DNA of 59,838 bases, from contig CAIQDI010000003.1 in the NCBI GenBank assembly GCA_903870545.1, forward strand, positions 1 through 59,838. The letters are read 5' to 3'. The notes under the pieces were generated by a model that was given only the letters and a program-made list of their open reading frames with translations, did not search any database and was not told the DNA's origin. A program made the translations under genes and the position numbers. This DNA is from an uncultured Pseudomonadota bacterium (GTDB lineage Bacteria; Pseudomonadota; Gammaproteobacteria; Methylococcales; Methylomonadaceae). Shown in pieces: positions 52,553 to 59,838 of this stretch; position 1 is the first letter of the stretch, and the number at the start of each line of letters is the position of its first letter.

Positions 52553-53536
52553 ATGACAAACTGGCAAACTCAACTAGCAAGAGCGTTTACAGATATTGAA
52601 GCGTTATGCGAATATCTCCAGCTTTCCGCGAATGAATTAAATCTTTCACCCGATGCGACAAAACAATTTCCATTGCGCGTGCCGTTGGTTTTTGCGTCGC
52701 GCATGGAAAAAGGAAATCCGCTCGACCCGTTATTGCTGCAAGTTTTGCCCGTCGGTGAAGAATTGCAATTTTACGCAGGTTTTAGTGATGACCCCGTCGG
52801 CGATTTAAACGCCGTCAAACAAATTGGTTTACTGCATAAATATCACGGGCGCGTGCTGTTGATTAACACGGGTGCGTGCGCGATTCATTGCCGTTATTGT
52901 TTTCGGCGCAATTTTCCGTACGCTGATTTACAACTCAACAAACAACAAGAAAATGACGTAATTCAAACCATTCAAAACGACCCTAGCATTCAAGAAGTGA
53001 TTTTAAGCGGTGGCGATCCATTGGTTTTGAACGATGCCCGTTTGGCGCGATTGTTTGACGCATTAGCTGAAATTTCGACGGTCAAACGCATTCGGATTCA
53101 CACCCGTTTGCCGATTGTGTTGCCGGCTCGCGTGACGGATGAATTGGTGGCACTGTTAAAAAACTCGCCGAAAAAAGTCATTGTCGTGGTGCATTGCAAT
53201 CATGCGAATGAAATCGATGATGACGTGGCGCAAGCGTTCCAGCGTTTGAAATCGGCTGGCGTAACGTTGCTAAATCAATCCGTTTTGTTGCGCGGCATAA
53301 ACGATGAGGCGATGGCGTTGTGTGATTTGAGCGAGCGATTATTTGAGGCGGGCGCGTTGCCGTATTATTTACATTTTTTGGACAAAGCCAACGGTACCGG
53401 ACATTTTCAAGTCGCCGAACAGGAAGCGTTAGCGTTATTAACGGCGGTGCAAAATCGGTTATCAGGATATTTAGTGCCAAAATTAGTCACCGAACAAGCC
53501 GGACAATTAGCCAAGCAATTTTTGCACGCTATCTAA
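52553..53536 (+). CDS. epmB: EF-P beta-lysylation protein EpmB (lysine 2,3-aminomutase-like)
   Basis: A 327-residue radical-SAM, PLP enzyme that converts lysine to (R)-beta-lysine for EF-P modification. The cluster motif CxxxCxxC is CAIHCRYCFRR (Cys109, 113, 116), followed by ILSGGDPLVL and IHTRLPIVLPARV. LLNQSVLLRGIND and PYYLHFLDKANGTGHF complete the family. In E. coli epmB is divergent from efp; here it points away from efp too, but is separated by the 3.1-kb cassette array. Confidence 0.95.
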   Translation: MTNWQTQLARAFTDIEALCEYLQLSANELNLSPDATKQFPLRVPLVFASRMEKGNPLDPLLLQVLPVGEELQFYAGFSDDPVGDLNAVKQIGLLHKYHGRVLLINTGACAIHCRYCFRRNFPYADLQLNKQQENDVIQTIQNDPSIQEVILSGGDPLVLNDARLARLFDALAEISTVKRIRIHTRLPIVLPARVTDELVALLKNSPKKVIVVVHCNHANEIDDDVAQAFQRLKSAGVTLLNQSVLLRGINDEAMALCDLSERLFEAGALPYYLHFLDKANGTGHFQVAEQEALALLTAVQNRLSGYLVPKLVTEQAGQLAKQFLHAI

Positions 53537-53605
53537 CATTTTTTATTTTTTTTGTGTATGTTGTGGTGGTTTAATAACAACTAAAAATATTCAGGAGAGC
53601 AATTT

Positions 53606-54463
53606 ATGTTAAAAGTGGGAATGGTAGGCTTAGGTGTAATGGGTCAAGGAATGGCAAAAAATTTGGCTGAAGCTGGTTTTTTAACCATGATTTACAATCG
53701 AACAATAGAAAAGGCGCATACTTTTGGTGAAATTTTAGACGTGTCGGTCGCGCTTTCAATTGAAGAATTGGCGGCTCACGTTGACGTGGTGTGTTTGTGT
53801 GTTTCACGCGACGAAGATTTATTAGAAGTCGTTCACACCCTCACCAAAACGATTAAACCAAATAGTATTGTCGTTGATATGTCTACCGTCAGCAGCCACA
53901 CTGCTAAACAAGCGGCGGCAATTTTGGCGGCGAAAAATGTGGATTTTCTCGACGCACCTGTTTCTGGTGGTGTAGAAGGTGCCAATGCGGGAAATCTAGC
54001 GATGATGGTAGGCGGTGATGCAGCGGTACTCGAAAAAGTGCGTCCTATTTTAGAATCCATGGCAACACGCATTGTGCATATTGGCGAAACAGGAACCGGA
54101 CAAGCCACAAAGGCGGTAAATCAAATTATGGGCGCGGGCATCAATCAAGCAGTGACGGAAGCGTTGGCATTTGCTAAGGCGCAAAATTTGCCCATGAATA
54201 AAATTATTGAAGTTATTTCAAGTGGCGCGTCAGGCAATTGGTTTTTACAGCATCGCGGATTAACCATGACGGAAGGCATGTATCCCGCCGGTTTTAAAGT
54301 AGCGTTGCACCATAAAGATTTAAAAATTTGTGAGCGAATGGGTAAAAGCGTCGGCATATCGTTACCCATAACGACCCGAACCCTGTTAGATTATGAACAG
54401 TTAATTTCGGAGGGGTTTGGTGATTCTGATATTTCAGCGTTATATCATTTGAAAGTGAAATAG
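53606..54463 (+). CDS. NAD(P)-dependent beta-hydroxyacid dehydrogenase (GarR-like)
   Basis: A 285-residue oxidoreductase. It starts MLKVGMVGLGVMGQGMAKNLAEAG, the Rossmann signature, then VVDMSTVSSHTAKQ, DAPVSGGVEGANAGNLAMMVGG and the catalytic Lys in GTGQATKAVNQI. This is the 3-hydroxyisobutyrate/2-hydroxy-3-oxopropionate (tartronate semialdehyde) reductase group. The substrate is unknown; in a methylotroph tartronate semialdehyde reductase would join glyoxylate handling. It has an AGGAG ribosome site and stands alone. Confidence 0.9.
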   Translation: MLKVGMVGLGVMGQGMAKNLAEAGFLTMIYNRTIEKAHTFGEILDVSVALSIEELAAHVDVVCLCVSRDEDLLEVVHTLTKTIKPNSIVVDMSTVSSHTAKQAAAILAAKNVDFLDAPVSGGVEGANAGNLAMMVGGDAAVLEKVRPILESMATRIVHIGETGTGQATKAVNQIMGAGINQAVTEALAFAKAQNLPMNKIIEVISSGASGNWFLQHRGLTMTEGMYPAGFKVALHHKDLKICERMGKSVGISLPITTRTLLDYEQLISEGFGDSDISALYHLKVK

Positions 54464-54637
54464 CCGTCACGGAATGCGCCGCCTTTTAACCACCGGCAAA
54501 ATGAATTAAACTTAGCGGCTGAAATCTGCCGTCGAACGCTGGATTTTTAATCGCCAAAGCACAACAATAACAAGTAATCAGCCGCTGTGCTGATTCCAAA
54601 AAATCGCTTCAATGCACATTAGGAAATTCTAAATCAC

Positions 54638-54970
54638 ATGAACAAAGTTAAAATTAACGTTGCTTTAATCCGCTTATTTCAATTTGTCGTTTTTGTTTTA
54701 TTCACTTTTATGGTGATGGCTTACACGTTTGCGATGATACTTCTGCCCTTAGATGCTATCGTGATGTTGATTAAATTCTTATCACTGTTTGGTCTTGGCG
54801 GCATCATCGGTGCCATTATCGCGGTACCCGCCGTCGGTTATTTAGGCATGATGGTTTATAAAATGCCGGGTTTGTGCCAATTATTGGTCGAAATCGGCAT
54901 GGATTTAGTCAACACCGGCAAAGCGCGTATCGAAGCCTTCAACAAAATCGTTGACGCTGCAAAAGCCTAA
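54638..54970 (+). CDS. Small two-helix membrane protein, unknown function
   Basis: A 110-residue inner-membrane protein with two hydrophobic segments (about 9-35 and 40-72, the second rich in Gly and Ile) and a charged, helical cytosolic end GLCQLLVEIGMDLVNTGKARIEAFNKIVDAAKA. I do not recognise a family. A 174-base gap upstream contains no gene, and a strong terminator follows. Confidence 0.65.
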   Translation: MNKVKINVALIRLFQFVVFVLFTFMVMAYTFAMILLPLDAIVMLIKFLSLFGLGGIIGAIIAVPAVGYLGMMVYKMPGLCQLLVEIGMDLVNTGKARIEAFNKIVDAAKA

Positions 54971-54987
54971 CCGTCACACATTTCACC

Positions 54988-55024
54988 AAACCGCCCCGAA
55001 CTGTAAATGACGGGCGGTTTTTTT
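54988..55024 (+). terminator. Intrinsic terminator after the two-helix protein
   Basis: AAACCGCCC (54988-54996) pairs with GGGCGGTTT (55012-55020) around 15 bases and runs into seven T. It lies 18 bases after the stop at 54970. Confidence 0.92.
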
Positions 55025-55050
55025 ATCACTGTACATCGAAAATTTCGTTC

Positions 55051-55617
55051 ATGAACACACACCCTACTTTATTAAAAACGTTAAACAGCGTTTTGGTTGT
55101 CATCGATATGCAAGGCAAATTGTCAGCCGTAATGGCTGAAAAAGACGCTGAATCGATGCACGAAAATACTGTTAGTTTGCTCGAAGCGGCAAAAAACTTA
55201 GCCATTCCCGTTTTGGTAACAGAGCAATATCCAAATGGATTAGGCCCAACAGAAAAAACCGTGCTGGACGCATTACCTGATACGGCAAAAATTTTTGAAA
55301 AAACCGCTTTTTCTTGCACCAGCGCAAGTGGTTTTATGCCCGCGTTGAATCTTATCGCGCGGAAACAAATTATTTTGGTGGGGCAAGAAGCACACGTTTG
55401 TGTTTTACAAACTGCATTAGATTTAATGGCACTGGGTTATCAAGTACATGTCGTGGAAGATACGATTTGTGCGCGAAAAGCCGAGCATAAATTTTATGCA
55501 ATGCAACGTTTGCAAGCGCAAAATGCGATGATTACCAATTATGAATCGGTGTTATTTGAATGGTTGCGTGACGCAACACATCCCGATTTTAAAGCTGTTT
55601 CTAGCTTATTACGTTGA
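55051..55617 (+). CDS. Isochorismatase-family hydrolase
   Basis: A 188-residue cysteine hydrolase. Asp19 in VLVVIDMQGKL, a Lys around IFEKTAFSC and the nucleophile in VGQEAHVCVLQTALDLMALG form the usual triad. HVVEDTICARKAEHKFYAMQRLQAQNAMITNYESVLFEWL is typical of the YcaC/hydrolase branch. The substrate is unknown. It precedes a HopJ-family gene by nine bases, likely one operon. Confidence 0.9.
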   Translation: MNTHPTLLKTLNSVLVVIDMQGKLSAVMAEKDAESMHENTVSLLEAAKNLAIPVLVTEQYPNGLGPTEKTVLDALPDTAKIFEKTAFSCTSASGFMPALNLIARKQIILVGQEAHVCVLQTALDLMALGYQVHVVEDTICARKAEHKFYAMQRLQAQNAMITNYESVLFEWLRDATHPDFKAVSSLLR

Positions 55618-55626
55618 GATTTTGTG

Positions 55627-55968
55627 ATGACGTTAACGGATTTTTTAGCACAGATTAAAGAAAATACGCCCGTGAGTTTTGCTGAAACAATGACGGTCAT
55701 TGCTGAAAATTACGCTTATTCACCGACGGCGTTTCGGAATGGTGAACTGGATAATGCGATTGGACAAAATGAAGGATCGTGTAAAATTTTTGCGTTCGCA
55801 CAACTGAATGAATTAGTCGAAGGACAAACGCTGTCATTGTTCGGCGATTATTACCGCGTGGATGTTTTGCAAAATCCCGATGCAAACGATCATCAAAATA
55901 TTCGGCAATTTATGGAACAGGGTTGGGCGGGAATTGTGTTTGAAAATGCTGCGTTGAAAGCCGTTTAA
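55627..55968 (+). CDS. HopJ type III effector family protein
   Basis: 113 residues from the ATG at 55627 (a GTG one codon earlier is possible). It shows LTDFLAQIKENTPVSFAETMTVIAENYAYSPTAFRNG and SCKIFAFAQLNELVEGQTLSLFGDYYRVDVLQNPD, the HopJ family pattern. Despite the name, these proteins occur in many free-living gammaproteobacteria with no type III system, and no secretion genes are here. The function is unknown; a cytosolic role is more likely than an effector role. Confidence 0.85.
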   Translation: MTLTDFLAQIKENTPVSFAETMTVIAENYAYSPTAFRNGELDNAIGQNEGSCKIFAFAQLNELVEGQTLSLFGDYYRVDVLQNPDANDHQNIRQFMEQGWAGIVFENAALKAV

Positions 55969-56148
55969 TTTTTTTATTAACAAAGGCTGCTGGTCAAGTT
56001 ATCGGCAGCATGGCTAAAACTAGCTAGCGTTAAGAGAAATCTTAAATAGTATTTTTGGAGATGTGGGTTTTGATTTTTTTGAAGAACTGTAATTGAAACT
56101 TATGAGGTGTAGAAATTTGACTGCTATGCGACGGGGTTTATTTGAAAA

Positions 56149-56225
56149 TGGGGTGAACGATGGGGCTCGAACCCACGACAACCGGAATCACAATCCGGGA
56201 CTCTACCAACTGAGCTACGCTCACC
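56149..56225 (-). tRNA. tRNA-His (anticodon GTG)
   Basis: Minus-strand tRNA with acceptor GTGAGCG/CGTTCAC and an encoded G at -1 facing C73, the histidine identity mark. Anticodon loop ATTGTGA gives GTG. T arm TTCGAGC and CCA are encoded. It is the last tRNA of the Pro-Arg-His operon. Confidence 0.95.
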
Positions 56226-56260
56226 ATAGCGTTTATGTAACTGTGTGAAACGAGGAATTT

Positions 56261-56337
56261 TGGTGCGCTTGGCAGGACTCGAACCTGCGACCCCCAGCTT
56301 AGAAGGCTGGTGCTCTATCCAGTTGAGCTACAAACGC
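56261..56337 (-). tRNA. tRNA-Arg (anticodon TCT)
   Basis: A 77-base minus-strand tRNA. Acceptor GCGTTTG pairs with CAAGCGC, the anticodon stem CCAGC/GCTGG encloses CTTCTAA giving TCT, the T loop is TTCGAGT and CCA is encoded. It is the middle member of the operon. Confidence 0.96.
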
Positions 56338-56342
56338 AAATT

Positions 56343-56419
56343 TGGTCGGGGTAGAGAGATTCGAACTCCCGACATCCTGCTCCCAAAGCAGGCGCGCTAC
56401 CAGGCTGCGCTATACCCCG
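56343..56419 (-). tRNA. tRNA-Pro (anticodon TGG)
   Basis: A 77-base minus-strand tRNA with CGGGGTA pairing TACCCCG, D arm AGCGCAGCCTGG, anticodon loop TTTGGGA giving TGG, T loop TTCGAAT and an encoded CCA. First gene of the operon, 47 bases from the -10 of its promoter. Confidence 0.96.
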
Positions 56420-56465
56420 AATAATTTTTGCTTCAAACTCTTAATCCGTAAGACCAAGAACCCAC

Positions 56466-56494
56466 ATGATAGTCACCGAACGATTTATCGTCAA
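56466..56494 (-). promoter_or_regulatory. Sigma-70 promoter of the tRNA operon
   Basis: On the minus strand TTGACG (56494-56489), a 17-base spacer and TATCAT (56471-56466). It is the only good match in the 140-base gap upstream of tRNA-Pro. Confidence 0.78.
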
Positions 56495-56561
56495 TTTTTA
56501 TTTTAAAAAACTTTATTATTTGCAGTCAAACATAAACACCTTTTTTTTAAAAAACAAATAA

Positions 56562-57581
56562 TTAAACTATTTTCCACTGCAACAATTCACCCGCTTTTAA
56601 CGGCGTAATTGCGTCATAGCTTGCCGGAACTATCCAATCATTTTTTTCTAATGTCACCGTTCCGCTATTTCGAGATAAACCATAAAAATCTGCGCCGTAA
56701 AAACTCGCGAAACCTTCTAATTTATCCAGCGCATTCACGCTTTCAAAAGCCTCGGCGTAAAGCTCTAACGCTGTCAACGCGCTGTAACAACCCGCACAAC
56801 CACAACTATTTTCTTTTAAATGTGTCAAATGCGGCGCACTGTCCGTCCCTAAAAAAAACTTCGGACTCGCACTCGTCGCAGCGTTGACCAACGCCAAACG
56901 ATGCGTTTCCCGTTTCAAAATCGGCAAACAATAAAAATGCGGTTTAATGCCACCCGCTAACATCGCATTCCGATTAAATAACAAATGCTGTGGCGTAATC
57001 GTTGCGGCAATTTTATCGCTTGCTGATTCGACAAATTCAACCGCTTCTTTTGTCGTGACGTGTTCCAACACCATTCTCAATGCCGGAAAATTTCTAACAA
57101 TATCTATCAAATAACGCTCAACAAATACTCGTTCCCGATCAAAAATATCGCAATCTTCGTCTGTCACTTCGCCATGAATCAACAACGGCAAATCGTATTT
57201 TTCCAACGCAGCTAACAACGGATAAATTTTTGTCACGTCAGCGACACCGGCATCAGAATTTGTCGTTGCGCCCGCTGGATAAAGTTTAAACGCATGAATA
57301 TGTTCACATTCGGCGGCGAGTTTGATTTCGTCAATCGTGGTCGAAGCCGTTAAATACAACGTCATCAACGGTGTAAAATCCACACCATCGGGAATCGCCT
57401 GCAAAATTTCTGCTCGATACGCCACCGCTTGCGCCACCGTTGTCACGGGTGGTTTCAAATTCGGCATGATAATCGCCCGCGCAAATTGACGGGCGGTGTG
57501 TGGCAAAACGGTTTTTAAAATCGCGCCATTGCGAACGTGTAAATGGCAATCGTCGGGGCGCGTAATGGTCAATGTTTTCAT
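56562..57581 (-). CDS. pyrC: Dihydroorotase
   Basis: A 339-residue class II dihydroorotase of pyrimidine synthesis that cyclises carbamoyl-aspartate. Zinc ligands are in [12 protein letters not shown], the carboxylated Lys in [14 protein letters not shown], and further His in [15 protein letters not shown] and [12 protein letters not shown]. The catalytic Asp is in GTDSAPH. The length matches E. coli PyrC. It stands alone and diverges from the FmdB gene; the gap between them has ATAGCC/GGCTAT inverted arms. Confidence 0.95.
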   Translation of the reverse strand: MKTLTITRPDDCHLHVRNGAILKTVLPHTARQFARAIIMPNLKPPVTTVAQAVAYRAEILQAIPDGVDFTPLMTLYLTASTTIDEIKLAAECEHIHAFKLYPAGATTNSDAGVADVTKIYPLLAALEKYDLPLLIHGEVTDEDCDIFDRERVFVERYLIDIVRNFPALRMVLEHVTTKEAVEFVESASDKIAATITPQHLLFNRNAMLAGGIKPHFYCLPILKRETHRLALVNAATSASPKFFLGTDSAPHLTHLKENSCGCAGCYSALTALELYAEAFESVNALDKLEGFASFYGADFYGLSRNSGTVTLEKNDWIVPASYDAITPLKAGELLQWKIV

Positions 57582-57679
57582 AATTCTGTCCTAAGTCTGT
57601 AAAATAGCCCTATTCTAAAGGCTATCGCCTTGAAAAATGAATAATTAGCGTCATCTTTTTTATTTTTGGAGTTACAAAA

Positions 57680-57937
57680 ATGCCAATTTACGAATATGTG
57701 TGCAAAGCGTGTGACCACGAGTTGGAAGCCTTACAAAAATTAAGTGCCGAACCGCTTAAAGAGTGTCCCGTTTGTGAAAAAACCGAGTTGGTGAAAAAAA
57801 TCTCAGCGGCGGGTTTTCGTTTGAAAGGCACTGGCTGGTACGAAACGGATTTTAAAAGCGGCGCGAAAAAAAATGTGGTCAGTGATTCAAAGCCAAGTCC
57901 AAGTCCAGCCGCACCAACGTCAACAACGACCGCTTAA
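57680..57937 (+). CDS. FmdB-family zinc ribbon protein
   Basis: An 85-residue protein with the FmdB pattern MPIYEYVCKACDHELEALQKLS, then KECPVCEKTELVKKISAAGFRLKGTGWYETDF. Two CxxC pairs (Cys8/Cys11 and Cys29/Cys32) bind zinc, and the tail is Ser/Pro/Thr rich and probably flexible. It lies 35 bases before aspS, an order common in gammaproteobacteria. The regulatory role is uncertain. Confidence 0.9.
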   Translation: MPIYEYVCKACDHELEALQKLSAEPLKECPVCEKTELVKKISAAGFRLKGTGWYETDFKSGAKKNVVSDSKPSPSPAAPTSTTTA

Positions 57938-57972
57938 AACATTTTACTTTTTAAACTCAACAGGAAAAACCT

Positions 57973-59760
57973 ATGCGAACCCACAAATGTGGCGAAATTA
58001 ACACCCAACAACTTGACCAAACTGTCACGATTTGCGGCTGGGTTCATCGCCGACGCGATCACGGCGGCGTTATTTTTATTGATTTACGCGACCGCGCCGG
58101 TTTGGTTCAAGTCGTTTTCGATCCCGATGTTCCCGAAATGTTTGCCGTGGCGGAAAGCGTTCGCAGTGAGTACGTTTTGCAAATTACCGGTCTGGTTCGT
58201 CCGCGTCCCGAAGGCACGATTAACAAAAATATGCACTCCGGCGAAATCGAAATTTTGGCGAAAGGCATCGAAGTTCTGAATGAATCCGAAACGCCGCCGT
58301 TCCCGATTGAAAGCGACATCGAAGTGAATGAAGAATTGCGTTTGCGTTACCGTTATTTGGATTTGCGTAAAACGGTGATGCAAGAAAAAATGCGCGTTCG
58401 TCGTGACGTGACGCGCGTGTTACGGAATTATTTGGACGACAACGATTTCTTTGAAATCGAAACGCCGTATTTGACCAAAGCCACGCCCGAAGGCGCACGC
58501 GATTATATTGTCCCCAGTCGCACGCACGAAAATTCTTTTTTTGCGTTGCCACAATCGCCGCAACTTTATAAACAAATGTTGATGATTGCCGGTTTTGACC
58601 GTTATTACCAAGTGGTGCGTTGTTTCCGTGATGAAGATTTACGAGCGGATCGTCAGCCTGAATTTACCCAGCTTGATATTGAAACCTCGTTCATGACCGA
58701 AAATCAAATCATGAACATCATGGAAGAAATGATTCGTCAGTTATTTGCGAAAGTGATTAACGTCGAACTCGATGCCGTTTTCCCGCGCATGACTTACGCG
58801 GAATCGATGTCGCGTTTCGGGGTGGATCGTCCTGATTTGCGGATTCCGTTAGAACTCGTCGATATTGGCGATTTCATGAAAGACGTGGAATTTAAAGTGT
58901 TCAGTTCGGCGGCAAATGATGAAAAAAGTCGGGTTGTGGCGATGCGTGTGCCGAATGGCAACGACTTATTAAGCCGTAAAAATATCGACGATTTAACCAA
59001 ATTTGTCAGCATTTATGGCGCGAAAGGGTTGGCGTACGTCAAAGTGAACGACATCAACGCCGGCGTGGAAGGTTTGCAATCGCCGATTGTGAAATTGGCA
59101 ACCGCTGACGTTTGGGCAAATGTGTTGGCGAAAACCCACGCACAAAATGGCGATTTATTGTTTTTTGGGGCGGACAAAACCAACGTGGTGAACGAAGCAA
59201 TGGGCGCATTGCGAATTAAATTGGGTCACGATTTGAATTTGATTCAAGGCGATTGGAAACCGGTTTGGGTGATTGATTTCCCAATGTTTGATTGGGACGA
59301 AAAAGCGGGACGTTTCACCGCGATTCATCACCCGTTCACCGCGCCAAGTTGTTCGGCTGAAAAATTAAAAGCCAATCCAGCGGCGGCGTTGTCGCAAGCG
59401 TATGATTTGGTGTTGAACGGCACCGAAGTCGGCGGCGGTTCGATTCGTATCAATCGGACAGCGATGCAACAAACCGTGTTTGAAATTTTGGGCATTGGCG
59501 AAGAAGAATCGCGTGAAAAATTCGGATTCTTACTCGATGCGCTGAAATACGGTGCGCCACCGCATGGCGGTTTAGCGTTCGGTTTGGATCGTTTGGTGAT
59601 GTTGATGACCGGTTCGAGTTCGATTCGTGACGTGATTGCTTTTCCAAAAACCCAATCGGCGGCGTGTCCATTAGTGAATGCGCCAGCGGTGGTGACAGAT
59701 GAACAATTGAAAGAGTTGGGTATTCGGTTGATTCGACCCGCTGGAAAAGAAAAAGTTTAA
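57973..59760 (+). CDS. aspS: Aspartyl-tRNA synthetase
   Basis: A 595-residue class IIb synthetase with the bacterial-type insertion (GAD) domain. The OB anticodon domain starts MRTHKCGEI and includes [21 protein letters not shown]. Motif 1/2 are [11 protein letters not shown] and [21 protein letters not shown]; the catalytic [20 protein letters not shown] and motif 3 [25 protein letters not shown] follow. The length matches bacterial AspRS (about 590). It may be discriminating or non-discriminating; a gatCAB search of the genome would tell. Confidence 0.97.
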   Translation: MRTHKCGEINTQQLDQTVTICGWVHRRRDHGGVIFIDLRDRAGLVQVVFDPDVPEMFAVAESVRSEYVLQITGLVRPRPEGTINKNMHSGEIEILAKGIEVLNESETPPFPIESDIEVNEELRLRYRYLDLRKTVMQEKMRVRRDVTRVLRNYLDDNDFFEIETPYLTKATPEGARDYIVPSRTHENSFFALPQSPQLYKQMLMIAGFDRYYQVVRCFRDEDLRADRQPEFTQLDIETSFMTENQIMNIMEEMIRQLFAKVINVELDAVFPRMTYAESMSRFGVDRPDLRIPLELVDIGDFMKDVEFKVFSSAANDEKSRVVAMRVPNGNDLLSRKNIDDLTKFVSIYGAKGLAYVKVNDINAGVEGLQSPIVKLATADVWANVLAKTHAQNGDLLFFGADKTNVVNEAMGALRIKLGHDLNLIQGDWKPVWVIDFPMFDWDEKAGRFTAIHHPFTAPSCSAEKLKANPAAALSQAYDLVLNGTEVGGGSIRINRTAMQQTVFEILGIGEEESREKFGFLLDALKYGAPPHGGLAFGLDRLVMLMTGSSSIRDVIAFPKTQSAACPLVNAPAVVTDEQLKELGIRLIRPAGKEKV

Positions 59761-59787
59761 CATTTTGTAGGTTCGCCCGATAAAGTA

Positions 59788-59838
59788 GGGGGATTTGCGT
59801 CACGCAAGATTAAAGCAAATCCCCCTCGCGCTACGCGC
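59788..59838. repeat. Second copy of the MITE-like repeat, cut by the window edge
   Basis: A stretch GGGGGATTTGC and then AAGCAAATCCCCCTCGCGC matches the ends of the element at 28109-28240 (AGCAAATCCCCCTGCGGC). It begins 28 bases after the aspS stop. Only the beginning is visible. Confidence 0.65.

Noticed and set aside
54464-54637. Hidden gene before the two-helix protein
   Set aside because: No open frame with a ribosome site was found in this gap.
55969-56148. Small RNA or gene in the gap before tRNA-His
   Set aside because: Only a weak GCTGC/GCAGC pairing is present and no promoter or open frame stands out.

Overview
The window looks like a chromosomal segment of a moderately AT-rich gammaproteobacterium, most probably a methylotroph or methanotroph of the Methylococcales type. 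The clues are a beta-RFAP synthase (a tetrahydromethanopterin biosynthesis enzyme), gammaproteobacterial household genes (yajQ, rsmE, rnr, zapD, rhlE, the EF-P/EpmA/EpmB set, DUF1415 and DUF2288 proteins) and a copper theme. There is no phage, plasmid replication gene, rRNA or CRISPR array. The species cannot be fixed from sequence alone.

Layout. 1-5.4 kb: a structured 5' edge, two small envelope proteins, yajQ, a CPBP protease, rsmE, a pentapeptide-repeat protein, a ParD/ParE-like pair and a DUF1566 protein. 5.4-11.8 kb: a minus-strand copper/signalling block (copA, copZ, then a cupredoxin, an outer-membrane barrel and an adenylate cyclase). 12-19.1 kb: plus-strand housekeeping (thioredoxin-like, pgk, rpoZ, spoT, rnr and a 39-residue lptM-like lipoprotein) with tRNA-Leu in antisense. 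19.2-31.3 kb: minus-strand genes (nucleotidyltransferase-like protein, BatD, PIN toxin and partner, asd, leuB, leuD, a PD-(D/E)XK-like protein, leuC, adk, a large histidine kinase, efpL, grxD). 31.4-39.8 kb: plus-strand argD-argF, an SH3 protein, a DUF4160/DUF2442 pair, ilvD, a cNMP-binding protein, coaE, zapD and rhlE. 39.9-47.2 kb: DedA, DUF2288, DUF1415, a UbiH-family hydroxylase, beta-RFAP synthase, apbE, lysA and an MFS transporter. 47.3-53.5 kb: epmA and efp on one strand and epmB on the other, separated by 3.1 kb of small accessory genes. 53.6-59.8 kb: an oxidoreductase, a membrane protein, an isochorismatase-like hydrolase, a HopJ-family protein, a tRNA-Pro/Arg/His operon, pyrC, an FmdB zinc ribbon and aspS.

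Genes that work together. leuC/leuD/leuB and ilvD serve branched-chain amino-acid synthesis. asd and lysA belong to the aspartate/lysine pathway, and argD/argF to arginine. efp, its lysine ligase epmA, its aminomutase epmB and the paralogue efpL form an almost complete polyproline-rescue system. copA/copZ handle copper.

The most interesting part is 49.4-52.55 kb. Here two DUF4160/DUF2442 pairs (one broken by a 282-bp insertion), a RelE-like toxin with an antitoxin that seems to have lost its helix-turn-helix, and a small RTX-type protein all point the same way. Each is preceded by copies of the same hairpin-forming leader repeats. It behaves like a small cassette array inserted between efp and epmB, yet I find no integrase and no canonical attC core. 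A second candidate is the cupredoxin/barrel/cyclase operon at 7.99-11.8 kb, which looks like a periplasm-to-cAMP signalling unit.
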